A stretch of 9,680 nt of DNA from Chromatiales bacterium (GCA_031177845.1 JAPSGG010000029.1:1-9680), one strand, 5' to 3'. Shown: positions 1 to 7,054, counted from the stretch's first letter. Numbers and translations are program-made. The notes: a model not told the origin generated them from the sequence alone.

Positions 1-2
1 GT

Positions 3-620
3 GCTGACAAGAACCCGATCTACCTGCATCTGCCGTCGGAGCCAGATCCGTTTCTAGGCCGGCGCGGCGTGCGCCTGTTACTTGATTATCCCGATCTGTT
101 GGACGCGCAATTACGGGCCATGCTGGAGGTATCCCAGCAGATTCCGATCGGCGTTCTAATCCCGATGGTGACCATCAAGAGCGATGTCGTGCGGGTCGTG
201 CAGCGATTTCGTGGGGTGGCCCACGAAATGGGTATCCACGATTTCCCAAGCATTGGCGCAATGATAGAGACTCCGGCCGCGGCCCTGTCGATCTCGTCTC
301 TGCGGAAGCATGTAGATTTTTTCAGTATCGGCTCTAATGACCTCACCCAGTACACCATGGCGGCTGGGCGAGAGAATCCCATGGTGACTGCGTACTTCCT
401 TGACGATCACCCGGCCATTCTGCGGTTGATCGAGCTGGTGATCAGGGAATCCGCGGACACGCCCGTGTCCCTCTGTGGAGAGCTTGCAGGAAGAGCAAAT
501 GCGATACCCGCTCTGTTGGCGGCAACCGGCATTAGATCTCTTAGCGTGCCCGCCTCATTGATTCCAGACATCAAGGATGCAATACGGAAAAGTACTACGT
601 CAGCGAGGCCTTCTTGGTGA
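3..620 (+). CDS. PTS enzyme I-type phosphoenolpyruvate-protein phosphotransferase, C-terminal part (5' end outside window)
   Basis: The frame is open from the first bases, so this is the 3' part of a gene that starts upstream (about 205 residues here). It encodes the PEP-binding TIM-barrel domain of enzyme I, which passes phosphate from PEP to HPr in the cytoplasm. Seen in the sequence: PFLGRRGVRL near the start, the metal-binding Glu in MIETPAA, the signature FFSIGSNDLTQYTMAAGR (Asn-Asp pair for PEP/Mg), and the catalytic cysteine in SLCGELAG. Family proteins usually continue some 25-30 residues past the last helix. Here the frame ends soon after DAIRKS with STTSARPSW, while another forward frame continues with YYVSEAFLVIDARTSAEAK, which resembles an enzyme I tail. 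A frameshift near 596-600 is therefore possible. The gene could be ptsI, ptsP or a fructose-type fusion (fruB); the missing N-terminus would decide. Confidence 0.87.
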   Translation, partial: ADKNPIYLHLPSEPDPFLGRRGVRLLLDYPDLLDAQLRAMLEVSQQIPIGVLIPMVTIKSDVVRVVQRFRGVAHEMGIHDFPSIGAMIETPAAALSISSLRKHVDFFSIGSNDLTQYTMAAGRENPMVTAYFLDDHPAILRLIELVIRESADTPVSLCGELAGRANAIPALLAATGIRSLSVPASLIPDIKDAIRKSTTSARPSW

Positions 621-1224
621 TTGACGCTCGGACGTCGGCCGAAGCTAAGCCGCAATAGGCGCCGCTTGGATGTTCACGGTACATTGCCGGCCGTATATGG
701 AGACTTTGATCTTATCGCCGCTGAGGAAGTCGGACAGCTCCTGGTGCCTTGCCCGTCTGACTGGCCGGAGGACCGCCATCAGTTTGCCCGTTTGCCAGAG
801 GACGTAAGTCAGAGGATTAAAGTATGGCGCCGCCGACCGCTCATACACGTTGCCACTAGCTAGCCCCTTCGCAGCGCCCAACAGCATCTTCATGATCCTG
901 CCGTGCCCGTTGTTCGGATGTATATAGGTTAATGACATCGGCACTGCCACTGCCGTGGCAAATAGTGCAGTAATACTCACCGACTTTGCCCAGCTCAAAG
1001 CGGCGGGTCATAAAATCACTTGGCCCCTCGCGAAGGATGGCCCTAAACGAGGCGGACTCGATGACGCGTGGCATTGGCTTATGTGCGAGCCAGCAGCCTG
1101 TGCCGTCAAGTTTGGCATGCACGCGACTGGTTGCCGGAGTGAAAGCGGGTTACAGATCCGGAGTGCAACCAAAAGGCGGGTTTCGCGATAAAACATTTAC
1201 CAAAGCGCCATCATCTTCGCCCAA
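621..1224. other. About 600-base stretch without a confident gene; degenerate coding-like reverse frames
   Basis: No frame here gives a protein I recognise. Two overlapping reverse-strand frames look more coding-like than chance. One (about 1122 to 856) contains GKVGEYYCTICHGSG, whose CTICH fits a c-type heme motif CxxCH. The other (about 998 to 645) ends with ELSDFLSGDKIKV and has sensible codon use through most of its length. They would join by a frameshift around 900-950 into one decayed gene. That is inference; neither half has a convincing family match, and no ribosome binding site or terminator stands out. Confidence 0.3.
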
Positions 1225-2541
1225 TCACCGGCCCCTGCCGACGCGGGTATCCATTTCCCGTGAGAAAAGCTGGTAATGACCGGGGCCCCGATCCTTTACG
1301 TGATACATCGCCCGATCGGCGTTACTCATCAAGGTCTGTGTATCCCCGCCATCATCCGGGTAGATGCTTACGCCGATGCTGCACGAGATACGTAATGTAT
1401 GAATGCCAACTGGGTAGGGGCGCGCAAGGGAAGCGACGATCTTCCGTGCGACCCGGGCTGCATCTGCGGGCTTCTTGACTCCCCGCAGGACCATGATGAA
1501 TTCGTCGCCACCGAGCCGTGCCAGGAAGTCGCTCTTGCGCAGGCGGTGATCCAAGCGGGCGGCGACCTGCCTGAGCAATTGGTCACCAACCTCATGTCCT
1601 AGCGAGTCGTTGACGGTCTTGAAACGGTCAAGGTCTACGAATAGCAACGCAACGTGATCGCCACTACGGTCGGCCTGCGCCATGGCTTGACCGATATGCT
1701 CCGCGACCAGCGTCCGATTCGGCAAACCGGTGAGCTCATCCCTATGCGCGAGAAACAAAGTCCGAGCCTCGAAGTCCTTGCGCTCGGTGATGTCCCGCAG
1801 AAGGCCGACCGCACGCGCCGACCGGCCAGTCTCATCGCGCAGGATGGTCGTGCTTACCTCCAGCCACCGCACAGTGACTCCGTCCTTGTGCAACAACCGA
1901 TATTCCGTGTAATAGCCGGCGCCGCCCGCAGCGACCGCCGATTTGAACCGGGCGACCGCCTCGTGACGATCCTTCGGATTGGTTAGGCTCCACTCGGAGG
2001 CATCGCCATTGGTGTACTTAGCAACCATCGGGCTGCTTTGTTCAAGTCCAGAAGGGCAGCCAGTCAGGAGGTCGTAGTCCCAGCTCGCAACACCCGCTTC
2101 CGTCATCACTGCGTCCAGCCGCTCGCTGCCCGCAGCGCACATCGCTTCGACCTGCTTTCCCTCAGAGATGTCGCGCAAGACAGCCATGAAGGCCGATCGC
2201 CCCCGCAGTGACACGCGGGTGATGGCAAGCTCCATGCCGAACTCCGAACCATTGGCACGCACGCCCGTTGCCTTAACGCGTCGGCCGACGAACATACCTT
2301 TACCCGCGCACTGGGGATGAGCCATGTCCTGGCGGAACGCCTTTCGCATTGCGGGCGGGATAATAGCCTCCAAACGCTTGCCAAGCATGTCCGCGCGCTT
2401 GCAGCCGAATATTCCCTCTGCGGCCGGATTGAATTCCCTGATCCGACCATTGCAATCGGCAATAGCGATGCCATCCAACGCTGCACCTAAGAGGCCCTTG
2501 GCCAGATCGAACCCCTGCGAACCCGGTATGCGGGTCATCAT
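1225..2541 (-). CDS. PAS-PAS-GGDEF diguanylate cyclase
   Basis: This 438-residue cytoplasmic sensor enzyme probably makes cyclic di-GMP from two GTP. A first PAS domain lies at about residues 12-127 (GIAIADCNGRIREFNPAAEGIFG, ending VLRDISEGK). A second PAS/PAC domain lies at about 140-256 (ending LLRDITERK). The GGDEF domain at about 262-430 has RDELTGLPNR, the metal-binding FVDLDRFK (303-305), and the active-site loop RLGGDEF (GGDEF 344-348), all intact. An RKSD at 335-338, five residues before GGDEF, is the RxxD I-site that normally gives product inhibition. I see no membrane segment, signal peptide, EAL or HD-GYP domain, so the signal is probably cytosolic and read by the PAS domains. Two ATGs stand in tandem (2541 and 2538). 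AGGA at 2548-2545 is better spaced for the second. No neighbour suggests its pathway. Confidence 0.93.
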   Translation of the reverse strand: MMTRIPGSQGFDLAKGLLGAALDGIAIADCNGRIREFNPAAEGIFGCKRADMLGKRLEAIIPPAMRKAFRQDMAHPQCAGKGMFVGRRVKATGVRANGSEFGMELAITRVSLRGRSAFMAVLRDISEGKQVEAMCAAGSERLDAVMTEAGVASWDYDLLTGCPSGLEQSSPMVAKYTNGDASEWSLTNPKDRHEAVARFKSAVAAGGAGYYTEYRLLHKDGVTVRWLEVSTTILRDETGRSARAVGLLRDITERKDFEARTLFLAHRDELTGLPNRTLVAEHIGQAMAQADRSGDHVALLFVDLDRFKTVNDSLGHEVGDQLLRQVAARLDHRLRKSDFLARLGGDEFIMVLRGVKKPADAARVARKIVASLARPYPVGIHTLRISCSIGVSIYPDDGGDTQTLMSNADRAMYHVKDRGPGHYQLFSREMDTRVGRGR

Positions 2542-2590
2542 GTTTCCTGGCGGGCTGTTGAGAAAAGATGCCGGTCAAACTTGACGAAGT

Positions 2591-3139
2591 TCATGAGCAG
2601 GCGTGGCAATAAACTGACTCTACGCAGGTACTGATTTCCCTACCCGAGGCCAACACAACCTCGTTGGCGCAAAAAGCGCTTAACGCCCAATAGATTGGAG
2701 GCTCTGTGGCGACGACGATCTGTGGTCTTGCGTAGTGCAGCGGTCCAGATGCTCTAGCGTATGCTCCTCACTGCGCAATTCGCAGGCCAGCTCCTTCATA
2801 ACGCCTCAACAGAAGCTCGTGAGCCTGTGCCCAATGTGCCAAAAGCAGCACAAGTCCTAGCGCGCCCGGCACCGCAAACACAATCCCGATACTGCCTATT
2901 ATTGCGCTGCCGGCGGTCTCGCTGAACGCCACCCATCCAAGAACGGCGACGGCAATGATGGTCACATTCTGCATGCGATCGAAAAACTGGCCTCGCCGCT
3001 GATGGTAGCGCATGGATTTTTCTAGTTCGAGATCGAGGGCGTGTATTTGAGTTTCCGTGGACTCAGAGCAGGATGTGGTCTGCGGAACGGTATTTGCGTT
3101 GCGCCCTGCTCCCGATGGGTGGGCGGCTGCTTTTGACAT
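2591..3139 (-). pseudogene. Conserved two-transmembrane hypothetical protein, apparently broken by two compensating frameshifts
   Basis: The intact reading frame from 3139 (or a longer one from 3244) stops at 2768. It has a polar N-terminus, a basic stretch SMRYHQRRGQFFDRM at residues 42-56, two hydrophobic segments (about 60-76 and 79-101), and then HELLLRRYEG. From memory this resembles a small 2TM protein family common in phages and integrative elements, whose members carry RYHxRRxxFF at the start and an (E)EPPIYWAL...NE motif at the end. After the stop the same frame encodes TEPPIYWALSAFCANEVV, running to a TGA at 2591. The middle is best matched by another frame: MKELACELRSEEHTLEHLDR. 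One shift near 2800 and a second near 2740 restore the expected spacing. The function of the family is not known to me. The start is uncertain because neither ATG has a well-spaced Shine-Dalgarno sequence. Confidence 0.62.
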
Positions 3140-3244
3140 GGTAGGGGAGCACTCTCCTGAGGCTGATGTACCATCATACGCCTTTTGCGGTGTCTTGCTT
3201 GAGGATTTGGCGACTGCCCGCTTTGGCGGCTGCACACCCAGCAT

Positions 3245-3839
3245 TTAGAGCAGCCTACAAGTCTCCTAGTGAATCAGGATTCCAGCTATCCCTTCTTATA
3301 CGCGGCGCCGATGCTTGCATCGCAAATCAATGGCCTCATGCGGTGCATCACAGGACTTTGTCACAGGGACAGTGCTCTCATGGGCACGTCACAACTATGA
3401 CGACCCAATGGCGTTACATCGGGCATCAGCGCTGTCCCGCTCGACGCGCAAGCCGTTAGCGAACCGATGAATAAAGTTCCAGTGGAATCCCAGCCCTATC
3501 AACACTGCGACGTGAAATAGCTCGTGTGCGCCTTGGCCTCAGTTGCTGTCAATACATCGGTAGGCAGCGATGAGCTTAGCGCTTACCGGCGATTTAGGCA
3601 TACACCTATTGCCAGCCGAACGGATTGGATTGCCGTGCCTTTCCGCTAGGCACGCCTGCATGAGTTGTTGTGAATAGGCCATCTGCGATGCTGAACCATG
3701 CATCTAGCGTGGACGGTGTTGTGGCCATCTCTCGCTTAGCGGCATGTGCCAAGCAGATCGCTGCAAGAGCGACTGGGCCAAGCTGCCGACATAGCTATGA
3801 CTGAGAGATAGATGCTAATGCGCCATGCGCCATGTTAGC
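3245..3839. other. Gene-poor stretch upstream of the copper cluster
   Basis: Apart from the PAQR-like remnant inside it (3395-3538), I can support no gene here. Stop codons are frequent in every frame. There is a short tandem GCGCCAT repeat near 3820-3834, just before the promoter. No hairpin with a T-run and no tRNA was recognised. Confidence 0.5.
3395..3538 (-). pseudogene. Remnant resembling the C-terminal end of a PAQR/hemolysin III family membrane protein
   Basis: A short reverse frame just after a stop codon (3541-3539) reads GQGAHELFHVAVLIGLGFHW followed by a basic tail. HELFH, nine residues, then His matches the last membrane helix of hemolysin III/PAQR (TrhA-type) proteins, where these histidines belong to the metal site. 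I find no ribosome binding site, no start, and none of the six preceding helices in the 300 bases upstream. If the match is right, only the gene's 3' end remains. It is a short match made by eye, so moderate to low confidence. Confidence 0.38.
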
Positions 3840-3868
3840 TTGAAATATACCATACGGGGGTATAGTAT
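3840..3868 (+). promoter_or_regulatory. Probable sigma-70 promoter of the DUF4396-csoR operon
   Basis: TTGAAA at 3840-3845 is five of six bases of the -35 consensus. Exactly 17 bases later TAGTAT at 3863-3868 serves as a four-of-six -10 box. The start codon at 3899 is about 30 bases downstream, leaving a short leader. The metal-regulator palindrome fills the spacer and the -10 box, so bound repressor would block RNA polymerase. Confidence 0.6.
3847..3868. promoter_or_regulatory. CsoR/RcnR/FrmR-type operator palindrome
   Basis: The half-sites ATACCATAC (3847-3855) and GTATAGTAT (3860-3868) are inverted repeats matching at eight of nine positions around a GGGG centre. A G-tract flanked by AT-rich inverted arms, of the form ATAC-G(n)-GTAT, is the known operator style of the CsoR/RcnR/FrmR (DUF156) repressors. 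A CsoR-family gene is the second gene of the operon it precedes, so autoregulation by the 4402-4692 product is the natural inference. I did not see a second copy elsewhere in the window, though a degenerate one could be missed by eye. Confidence 0.68.
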
Positions 3869-3898
3869 CAGTCGCTCGTTGATGTTAGGGGAATCGAG

Positions 3899-4390
3899 AT
3901 GACCGATCACGCACACGCTTCCCACATGGCAGAGGAGACCGCAGCGCCCTCGCTCAGCCGAATAAGCGCGGTTGCGACTGCCCACTGTCTCACCGGTTGT
4001 GCCATCGGCGAGATCGCTGGGATGGTGATTGGCACAGCGCTCGGGTGGAGCGCGGGGGCTACCATTGCTCTGGCGGTGGTCCTAGCGTTTTTCTTCGGTT
4101 ATTTGCTGACCAGTTTGCCACTGCTTCGCTCCGGCATAGTCCTCCGCACGGTGATCCCGATCGCGCTGGCGGCCGATACGGTGTCAATAGCGATTATGGA
4201 GATCGTGGATAACTTGATCATGCTAGTCATTCCAGGGGCCATGGAGGCAGGTCTTGCCAGCCTACTTTTTTGGGGCAGCCTTGCCTTTGCACTTGCCGTC
4301 GCCTATGTCGCCGCCTTTCCGGTCAACCGCTACCTGATCACCCGCGGGCTTGGCCATGCAGTCGTCCACGCTCATCACGAGCATCATTAG
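3899..4390 (+). CDS. DUF4396 domain integral membrane protein, His-rich termini
   Basis: This 163-residue inner-membrane protein belongs to the DUF4396 family, recognised from HCLTGCAIGE (residues 29-38), the acidic ADTVSIAIMEIVDN (92-105), the FPVNRYLI motif (140-147) and the terminal GHAVVH (152-157). About four hydrophobic segments follow one another (roughly 33-49, 53-72, 84-112, 118-141). Both ends are rich in histidine (H4, H6, H9; H153, H157, H159, H160, H162, H163). With H29, C30 and C34 at the membrane edge, these suggest metal binding. The family's biochemical function is unknown to me; a role in copper handling is inferred from the CsoR-type operator upstream and the csoR gene 11 bases downstream. 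AGGGGA lies about 10 bases before the ATG. Transport of copper or a redox partner role are both possible. Confidence 0.85.
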   Translation: MTDHAHASHMAEETAAPSLSRISAVATAHCLTGCAIGEIAGMVIGTALGWSAGATIALAVVLAFFFGYLLTSLPLLRSGIVLRTVIPIALAADTVSIAIMEIVDNLIMLVIPGAMEAGLASLLFWGSLAFALAVAYVAAFPVNRYLITRGLGHAVVHAHHEHH

Positions 4391-4401
4391 AAGTGGAAGC
4401 C

Positions 4402-4692
4402 ATGGCAACGAACGAAATGCGCGGCTATAGCGCCATGAAGGATCAGCTCCTCACGCGCCTCAAACGCGCTGAAGGGCAGGTTCGCGGACTGATACACATG
4501 GTTGAAGCGGACCGTTATTGCATCGACATCATTACGCAGATTAGCGCGGTTCAAGCCGCGCTCGATAAAGTTGCACTTGGGCTGCTTGATGAGCACGTTC
4601 GTCACTGTGTGATGGGTGCTAAAGAGGGCAACCGGCGCGAGCGCACCGCCGAACTTATGGGCGCTGTAGGGCGCCTGCTCCGCCGCGGTTAA
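4402..4692 (+). CDS. csoR: CsoR-family copper-sensing transcriptional repressor
   Basis: This 96-residue all-helical regulator belongs to the DUF156 (CsoR/RcnR/FrmR) family. LLTRLKRAEGQVRGLIHMVE (16-35) is the typical first helix, with the basic DNA-contacting residues. The metal ligands are C40, H65 and C69. Their spacing (25, then 4) and the Tyr just before the Cys reproduce Mycobacterium tuberculosis CsoR Y35-C36/H61/C65. A Cys at the last position argues for Cu(I) rather than Ni/Co (RcnR has His) or formaldehyde (FrmR lacks it). The apo form binds the operator, and Cu(I) binding releases it. The ATG at 4402 was chosen because the homologous region starts shortly after it; GGAAG is just upstream. 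A longer in-frame extension to 4270 would only read through the preceding gene in another frame. It is co-transcribed with the DUF4396 gene and probably autoregulated. Confidence 0.9.
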   Translation: MATNEMRGYSAMKDQLLTRLKRAEGQVRGLIHMVEADRYCIDIITQISAVQAALDKVALGLLDEHVRHCVMGAKEGNRRERTAELMGAVGRLLRRG

Positions 4693-4807
4693 GCCGCAGT
4701 GCAGGAAATGGGAGATGACTGCTTCTAAATGGCTGTTCGATTCGCAAAGCTACACCAGTCAGCATTGAACACGTGATGCCAGGCCAAAGAGGTTTTGACT
4801 GCATCTA

Positions 4808-5203
4808 ATGAGGCGGTACTTCATCACGCTTGTCCATAGCATCCTCCTGCTGGCTTTTCTGCAGGGCCAGCTTGCTTCTGCGGCCCCCTGCGTCTCTACG
4901 TTAACGGGTTCAAACTGCGGCAGGCATATGGCAATGGATGCAGATATGGCGGATCACCAATATGGCCAGCACGCCGATCATCAAGTCCATGACGACAGCG
5001 ATAAACAATCAGGCCGCTTGTGCGCGGACGATAACTGTTGCAAGGGCTGCGATATCTGTGGCCATTGCGCTGCCGGTCTCGTCAGTAATCATCCTCAAAT
5101 GACCTGCGTGGGCAGCGATCGCCCACGCGAGATCCCTGTTCTGCTCCAGCAGCATTACACCACTCCAAGTCCCTACCCTCCACGCGTCTTCTATCAGTCT
5201 TAA
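4808..5203 (+). CDS. Secreted Cys/His-rich small protein, CopL-like
   Basis: The product has 131 residues. Residues 1-25 form a signal peptide (basic MRRY, hydrophobic core, cleavage near ASA-AP). The mature part has a His/Asp/Met-rich stretch (about 40-62) and then a dense cysteine cluster, C72, C77, C78, C81, C84 and C87, the last four in CKGCDICGHC. Further cysteines are C28, C37 and C100. The tail is proline-rich and ends SPYPPRVFYQS. The size, the exported state, the CC-x-C cluster and the proline-rich end recall CopL-type metal-binding proteins found ahead of copper oxidase genes. The match is by style rather than a clear alignment. A role in periplasmic copper binding or in signalling copper load is inferred from its neighbours. 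A stop at 4796 limits the start. AGAGG lies about 15 bases upstream, which is far, so translation may be weak. Confidence 0.72.
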   Translation: MRRYFITLVHSILLLAFLQGQLASAAPCVSTLTGSNCGRHMAMDADMADHQYGQHADHQVHDDSDKQSGRLCADDNCCKGCDICGHCAAGLVSNHPQMTCVGSDRPREIPVLLQQHYTTPSPYPPRVFYQS

Positions 5204-5205
5204 CC

Positions 5206-5258
5206 GTTGCTGTTAGCTGTGACGACCGCTTTAACGGCCGTGCACAGCGCCGTTCAAC
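5206..5258. other. Strong inverted repeat / RNA hairpin between the CopL-like and lipoprotein genes
   Basis: GCTGTG (5216-5221) pairs with CACAGC (5243-5248). Inside it ACGACCG (5222-5228) pairs with CGGCCGT (5235-5241) with one mismatch, around a CTTTAA loop. A further GTTG/CAAC pair (5206-5209 and 5255-5258) lies outside an internal loop. No T-run follows, so it is not a standard intrinsic terminator. It starts two bases after the preceding stop codon and ends just before the next gene's ribosome binding site. It could stabilise or process the mRNA, partly terminate it, or bind a regulator. Confidence 0.5.
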
Positions 5259-5283
5259 AAGTGGCTGATGGAGGAACGCCGCA

Positions 5284-5559
5284 ATGCGCGTTATCCCATT
5301 TAGGTCCGGGCTGCTGGCCAGCGCCGGAGTACTCCTTATCGCTGGCTGCGCCAGCCATGTGACTCTTCCCGAATTCGAAGCCGATCACCCCGCGAATCCC
5401 AACGCTGCTGCAGCACCAGTAACGTCACCATCGCAGGCGCTTGCGGCCGACGAGAGCACATCTATGGTGGAAAAGGCCGGCGCTGGCATGCCAGGGATGG
5501 AACACTCGAAGGACATGGAAGGCATGAAGGGGATGGAGGGCATGGATCATGGGCACTGA
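5284..5559 (+). CDS. Small Met-rich outer-envelope lipoprotein, probable copper binder
   Basis: This 91-residue lipoprotein has a short basic start, a hydrophobic segment and a lipobox LIAGC with C22 as the acylated residue; Ala at position 23 does not suggest inner-membrane retention. The middle (30-60) is Pro/Ala-rich with HPANPNAAAAP, a style I associate with small proteins in copper efflux clusters. The end holds a methionine ladder, M69, M72, M78, M81, M84 and M87, mostly three residues apart, followed by DHGH. Mxx-spaced Met plus His is typical of Cu(I) binding in the oxidising periplasm. GGAGG sits nine bases before the ATG, a good start. Its 3' end overlaps the channel gene by 11 bases, so the two are translationally linked. 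A copper carrier for the channel or the downstream oxidase is inferred, not shown. Confidence 0.83.
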   Translation: MRVIPFRSGLLASAGVLLIAGCASHVTLPEFEADHPANPNAAAAPVTSPSQALAADESTSMVEKAGAGMPGMEHSKDMEGMKGMEGMDHGH

Positions 5560-7018
5560 CCTGGTCCAGTCTGCGCGGACTCTCCTTTATCGAAAGAGGG
5601 CGGCGGGGATATTTGGCACGGCGGCGATTACGCTGGTGGCGGTTCTAGCGACAGGGTGCGCCTCTATTCTAAAGGACGCCGGCTTCGCTGATGTAAAGGC
5701 CACGGTGGCCAAGCGCACCGGCGAGCGCATCCAGTGGAACCGTGACACCGATGAGGATGCTGCGGTGCAGACGGCCGTGCAGGAAATGCTACGCGCGACG
5801 CTCAACGCGGATGAGGCCGTGCAGATCGCCTTGCTCAACAACCGGAGACTGCAGGCAGTTTATGAGGACCTCAACCTCGCGCAGGCGAACCTGGTGCAGG
5901 CGGGGCTACTGAGCAACCCGATATTCGATGCTGCGGTCGGATTTCCATTGGATGGTAGGTCGGTCGATCTGACGTTTAATATCGTGCAGGATTTCCTGAG
6001 CATCCTATACCGTCCGCTGCGCAAGCAGATCGCAGCCGCCGAGTTCGAGGCTGCCAAGCTCCGCGTTACCGGCGCCGTGATCGACCTGGCGGCACAGGTG
6101 CGGGCGCAATTTTATCAGACACAGGCTGATCAGCAGCGCTTCGAATTCCTGCAGCAGGTGGTCAAGAGCACGGCCGCCTCGGCGGAGGCGGCCCGGCGGC
6201 TTCATGAGGCAGGCAACATCACCCATCTCGATCTGGCACGCGAGCAGGCGCTTTATCAGCAGTCGCGGCTGGTATTGGCCACGGCCGAGATTCGGTTGAT
6301 ACAGGATCGCGAACGGCTGAACGCCTTGATGGGCCTGTGGGGACAGAACACCCAATGGACCCTTGCCCCGCGGTTGCCTGATGCGCCTGCGGAGCCACTG
6401 AAAGTCACCAATCTGGAGAAGCAGGCGGTCAAGGCGAGTCTGGATCTTAGCGCGGCGCGTAAGGAGATCCAAAGCGCCGCCGCCATCTTGGGCTTTACGG
6501 ATGCGACTGCGCTGATCCCCTTTGTCGCACCGGGTGTTGATGCGGAACGCGAGGAAGGCGAGTGGGAGGTCGGGCCGTCGTTGAGCGTGCCGCTGCCGAT
6601 CTTCAATCAAGGCCGCGCCCGGATTGCCGCCGCCCGCTCCGACTTGCGCCGGGCTCAACAAATCTATTGGGCGAAGGCTGTTCAAATTCGGGCGGCAGTG
6701 CGGGCCGCACGAGCCAGCGTCGCAAGCGCCCGCGCCCGCGCACTGCACGTGCGGTCTGTGCTGTTGCCGTTGTCCACGCAGATCGTCAACGACACTCAGC
6801 TGCAGTTCAACGCCATGCAGCTTGGTATCTTCCAATTGTTGCTGGCAAAGGTCCAGCAGATCGATGCTGGCCTGCGGTACATCGATGCCCTGAATGAGTA
6901 TTGGCTTGCGCGCACTGCGCTCGAACAGATACTGAGCGGGCAAATGACGGAGCTGGAGGCAGTGCCGGTGGAGATTTCGGCGGGCGCTGTACCCACGATC
7001 TCCTTGCCTGAAATGTAA
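5549..7018 (+). CDS. TolC/CusC-type outer-membrane efflux lipoprotein
   Basis: The 489-residue product is an outer-membrane factor forming trimeric channels for efflux. A signal sequence ends in lipobox LATGC (C37), as in CusC/OprM-type lipoproteins. Two OEP repeats follow: the first at about 85-275 (ADEAVQIALLNNRRLQAVYEDL, LVQAGLLSNP) and the second at about 290-465 (VGPSLSVPLPIFNQGRARIA; INDTQ-like region near 412-420). The halves contain long helices rich in Ala, Arg and Gln, as expected for the periplasmic tunnel. The PLPIFNQGRA motif is well preserved, and I see no frameshift. The start ATG lies within the last codons of the lipoprotein gene, with GGAGGG eight bases upstream. No inner-membrane pump or adaptor gene accompanies it here, which is unusual for this family. 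Copper or another metal ion is the likely substrate by context. Confidence 0.93.
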   Translation: MGTDLVQSARTLLYRKRAAGIFGTAAITLVAVLATGCASILKDAGFADVKATVAKRTGERIQWNRDTDEDAAVQTAVQEMLRATLNADEAVQIALLNNRRLQAVYEDLNLAQANLVQAGLLSNPIFDAAVGFPLDGRSVDLTFNIVQDFLSILYRPLRKQIAAAEFEAAKLRVTGAVIDLAAQVRAQFYQTQADQQRFEFLQQVVKSTAASAEAARRLHEAGNITHLDLAREQALYQQSRLVLATAEIRLIQDRERLNALMGLWGQNTQWTLAPRLPDAPAEPLKVTNLEKQAVKASLDLSAARKEIQSAAAILGFTDATALIPFVAPGVDAEREEGEWEVGPSLSVPLPIFNQGRARIAAARSDLRRAQQIYWAKAVQIRAAVRAARASVASARARALHVRSVLLPLSTQIVNDTQLQFNAMQLGIFQLLLAKVQQIDAGLRYIDALNEYWLARTALEQILSGQMTELEAVPVEISAGAVPTISLPEM

Positions 7019-7042
7019 TGTTCGAACGAACCAGCTTAACCC

Positions 7043-7049
7043 GAGGTGA
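7043..7049 (+). promoter_or_regulatory. Ribosome binding site deciding the multicopper oxidase start
   Basis: GAGGTGA is a near-complete Shine-Dalgarno sequence five bases before the ATG at 7055. An in-frame GTG at 7046 lies inside this sequence and so is unlikely to be the start, although it would add three residues. Confidence 0.7.
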
Positions 7050-7054
7050 ATGGC

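Noticed and set aside
860..998. Fic-domain-like stretch TYIHPNNGHGRIMKMLL on the reverse strand
   Set aside because: It resembles HPFxxGNGR, but one residue is missing and the core Asn is His, and nothing before or after fits a Fic protein. It also overlaps the frame with the CxxCH motif, so at most one can be real.
955..1276. Forward open frames in the region after the enzyme I gene
   Set aside because: Biased, low-similarity sequences without start signals; the reverse frames here look more coding-like.
4270..4401. Longer N-terminal extension of CsoR
   Set aside because: It overlaps the end of the DUF4396 gene in another frame, and the CsoR family is about 90-100 residues, matching the ATG at 4402.
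4693..4730. Possible terminator after csoR (GCAGT...ACTGC)
   Set aside because: Only a five-base stem with a loop of about 17 bases and no T-run.
6005..6943. Long reverse-strand open frame of about 310 codons
   Set aside because: It lies wholly inside the TolC-type gene, antisense, with no recognisable motif; it is a shadow of a high-GC coding strand.
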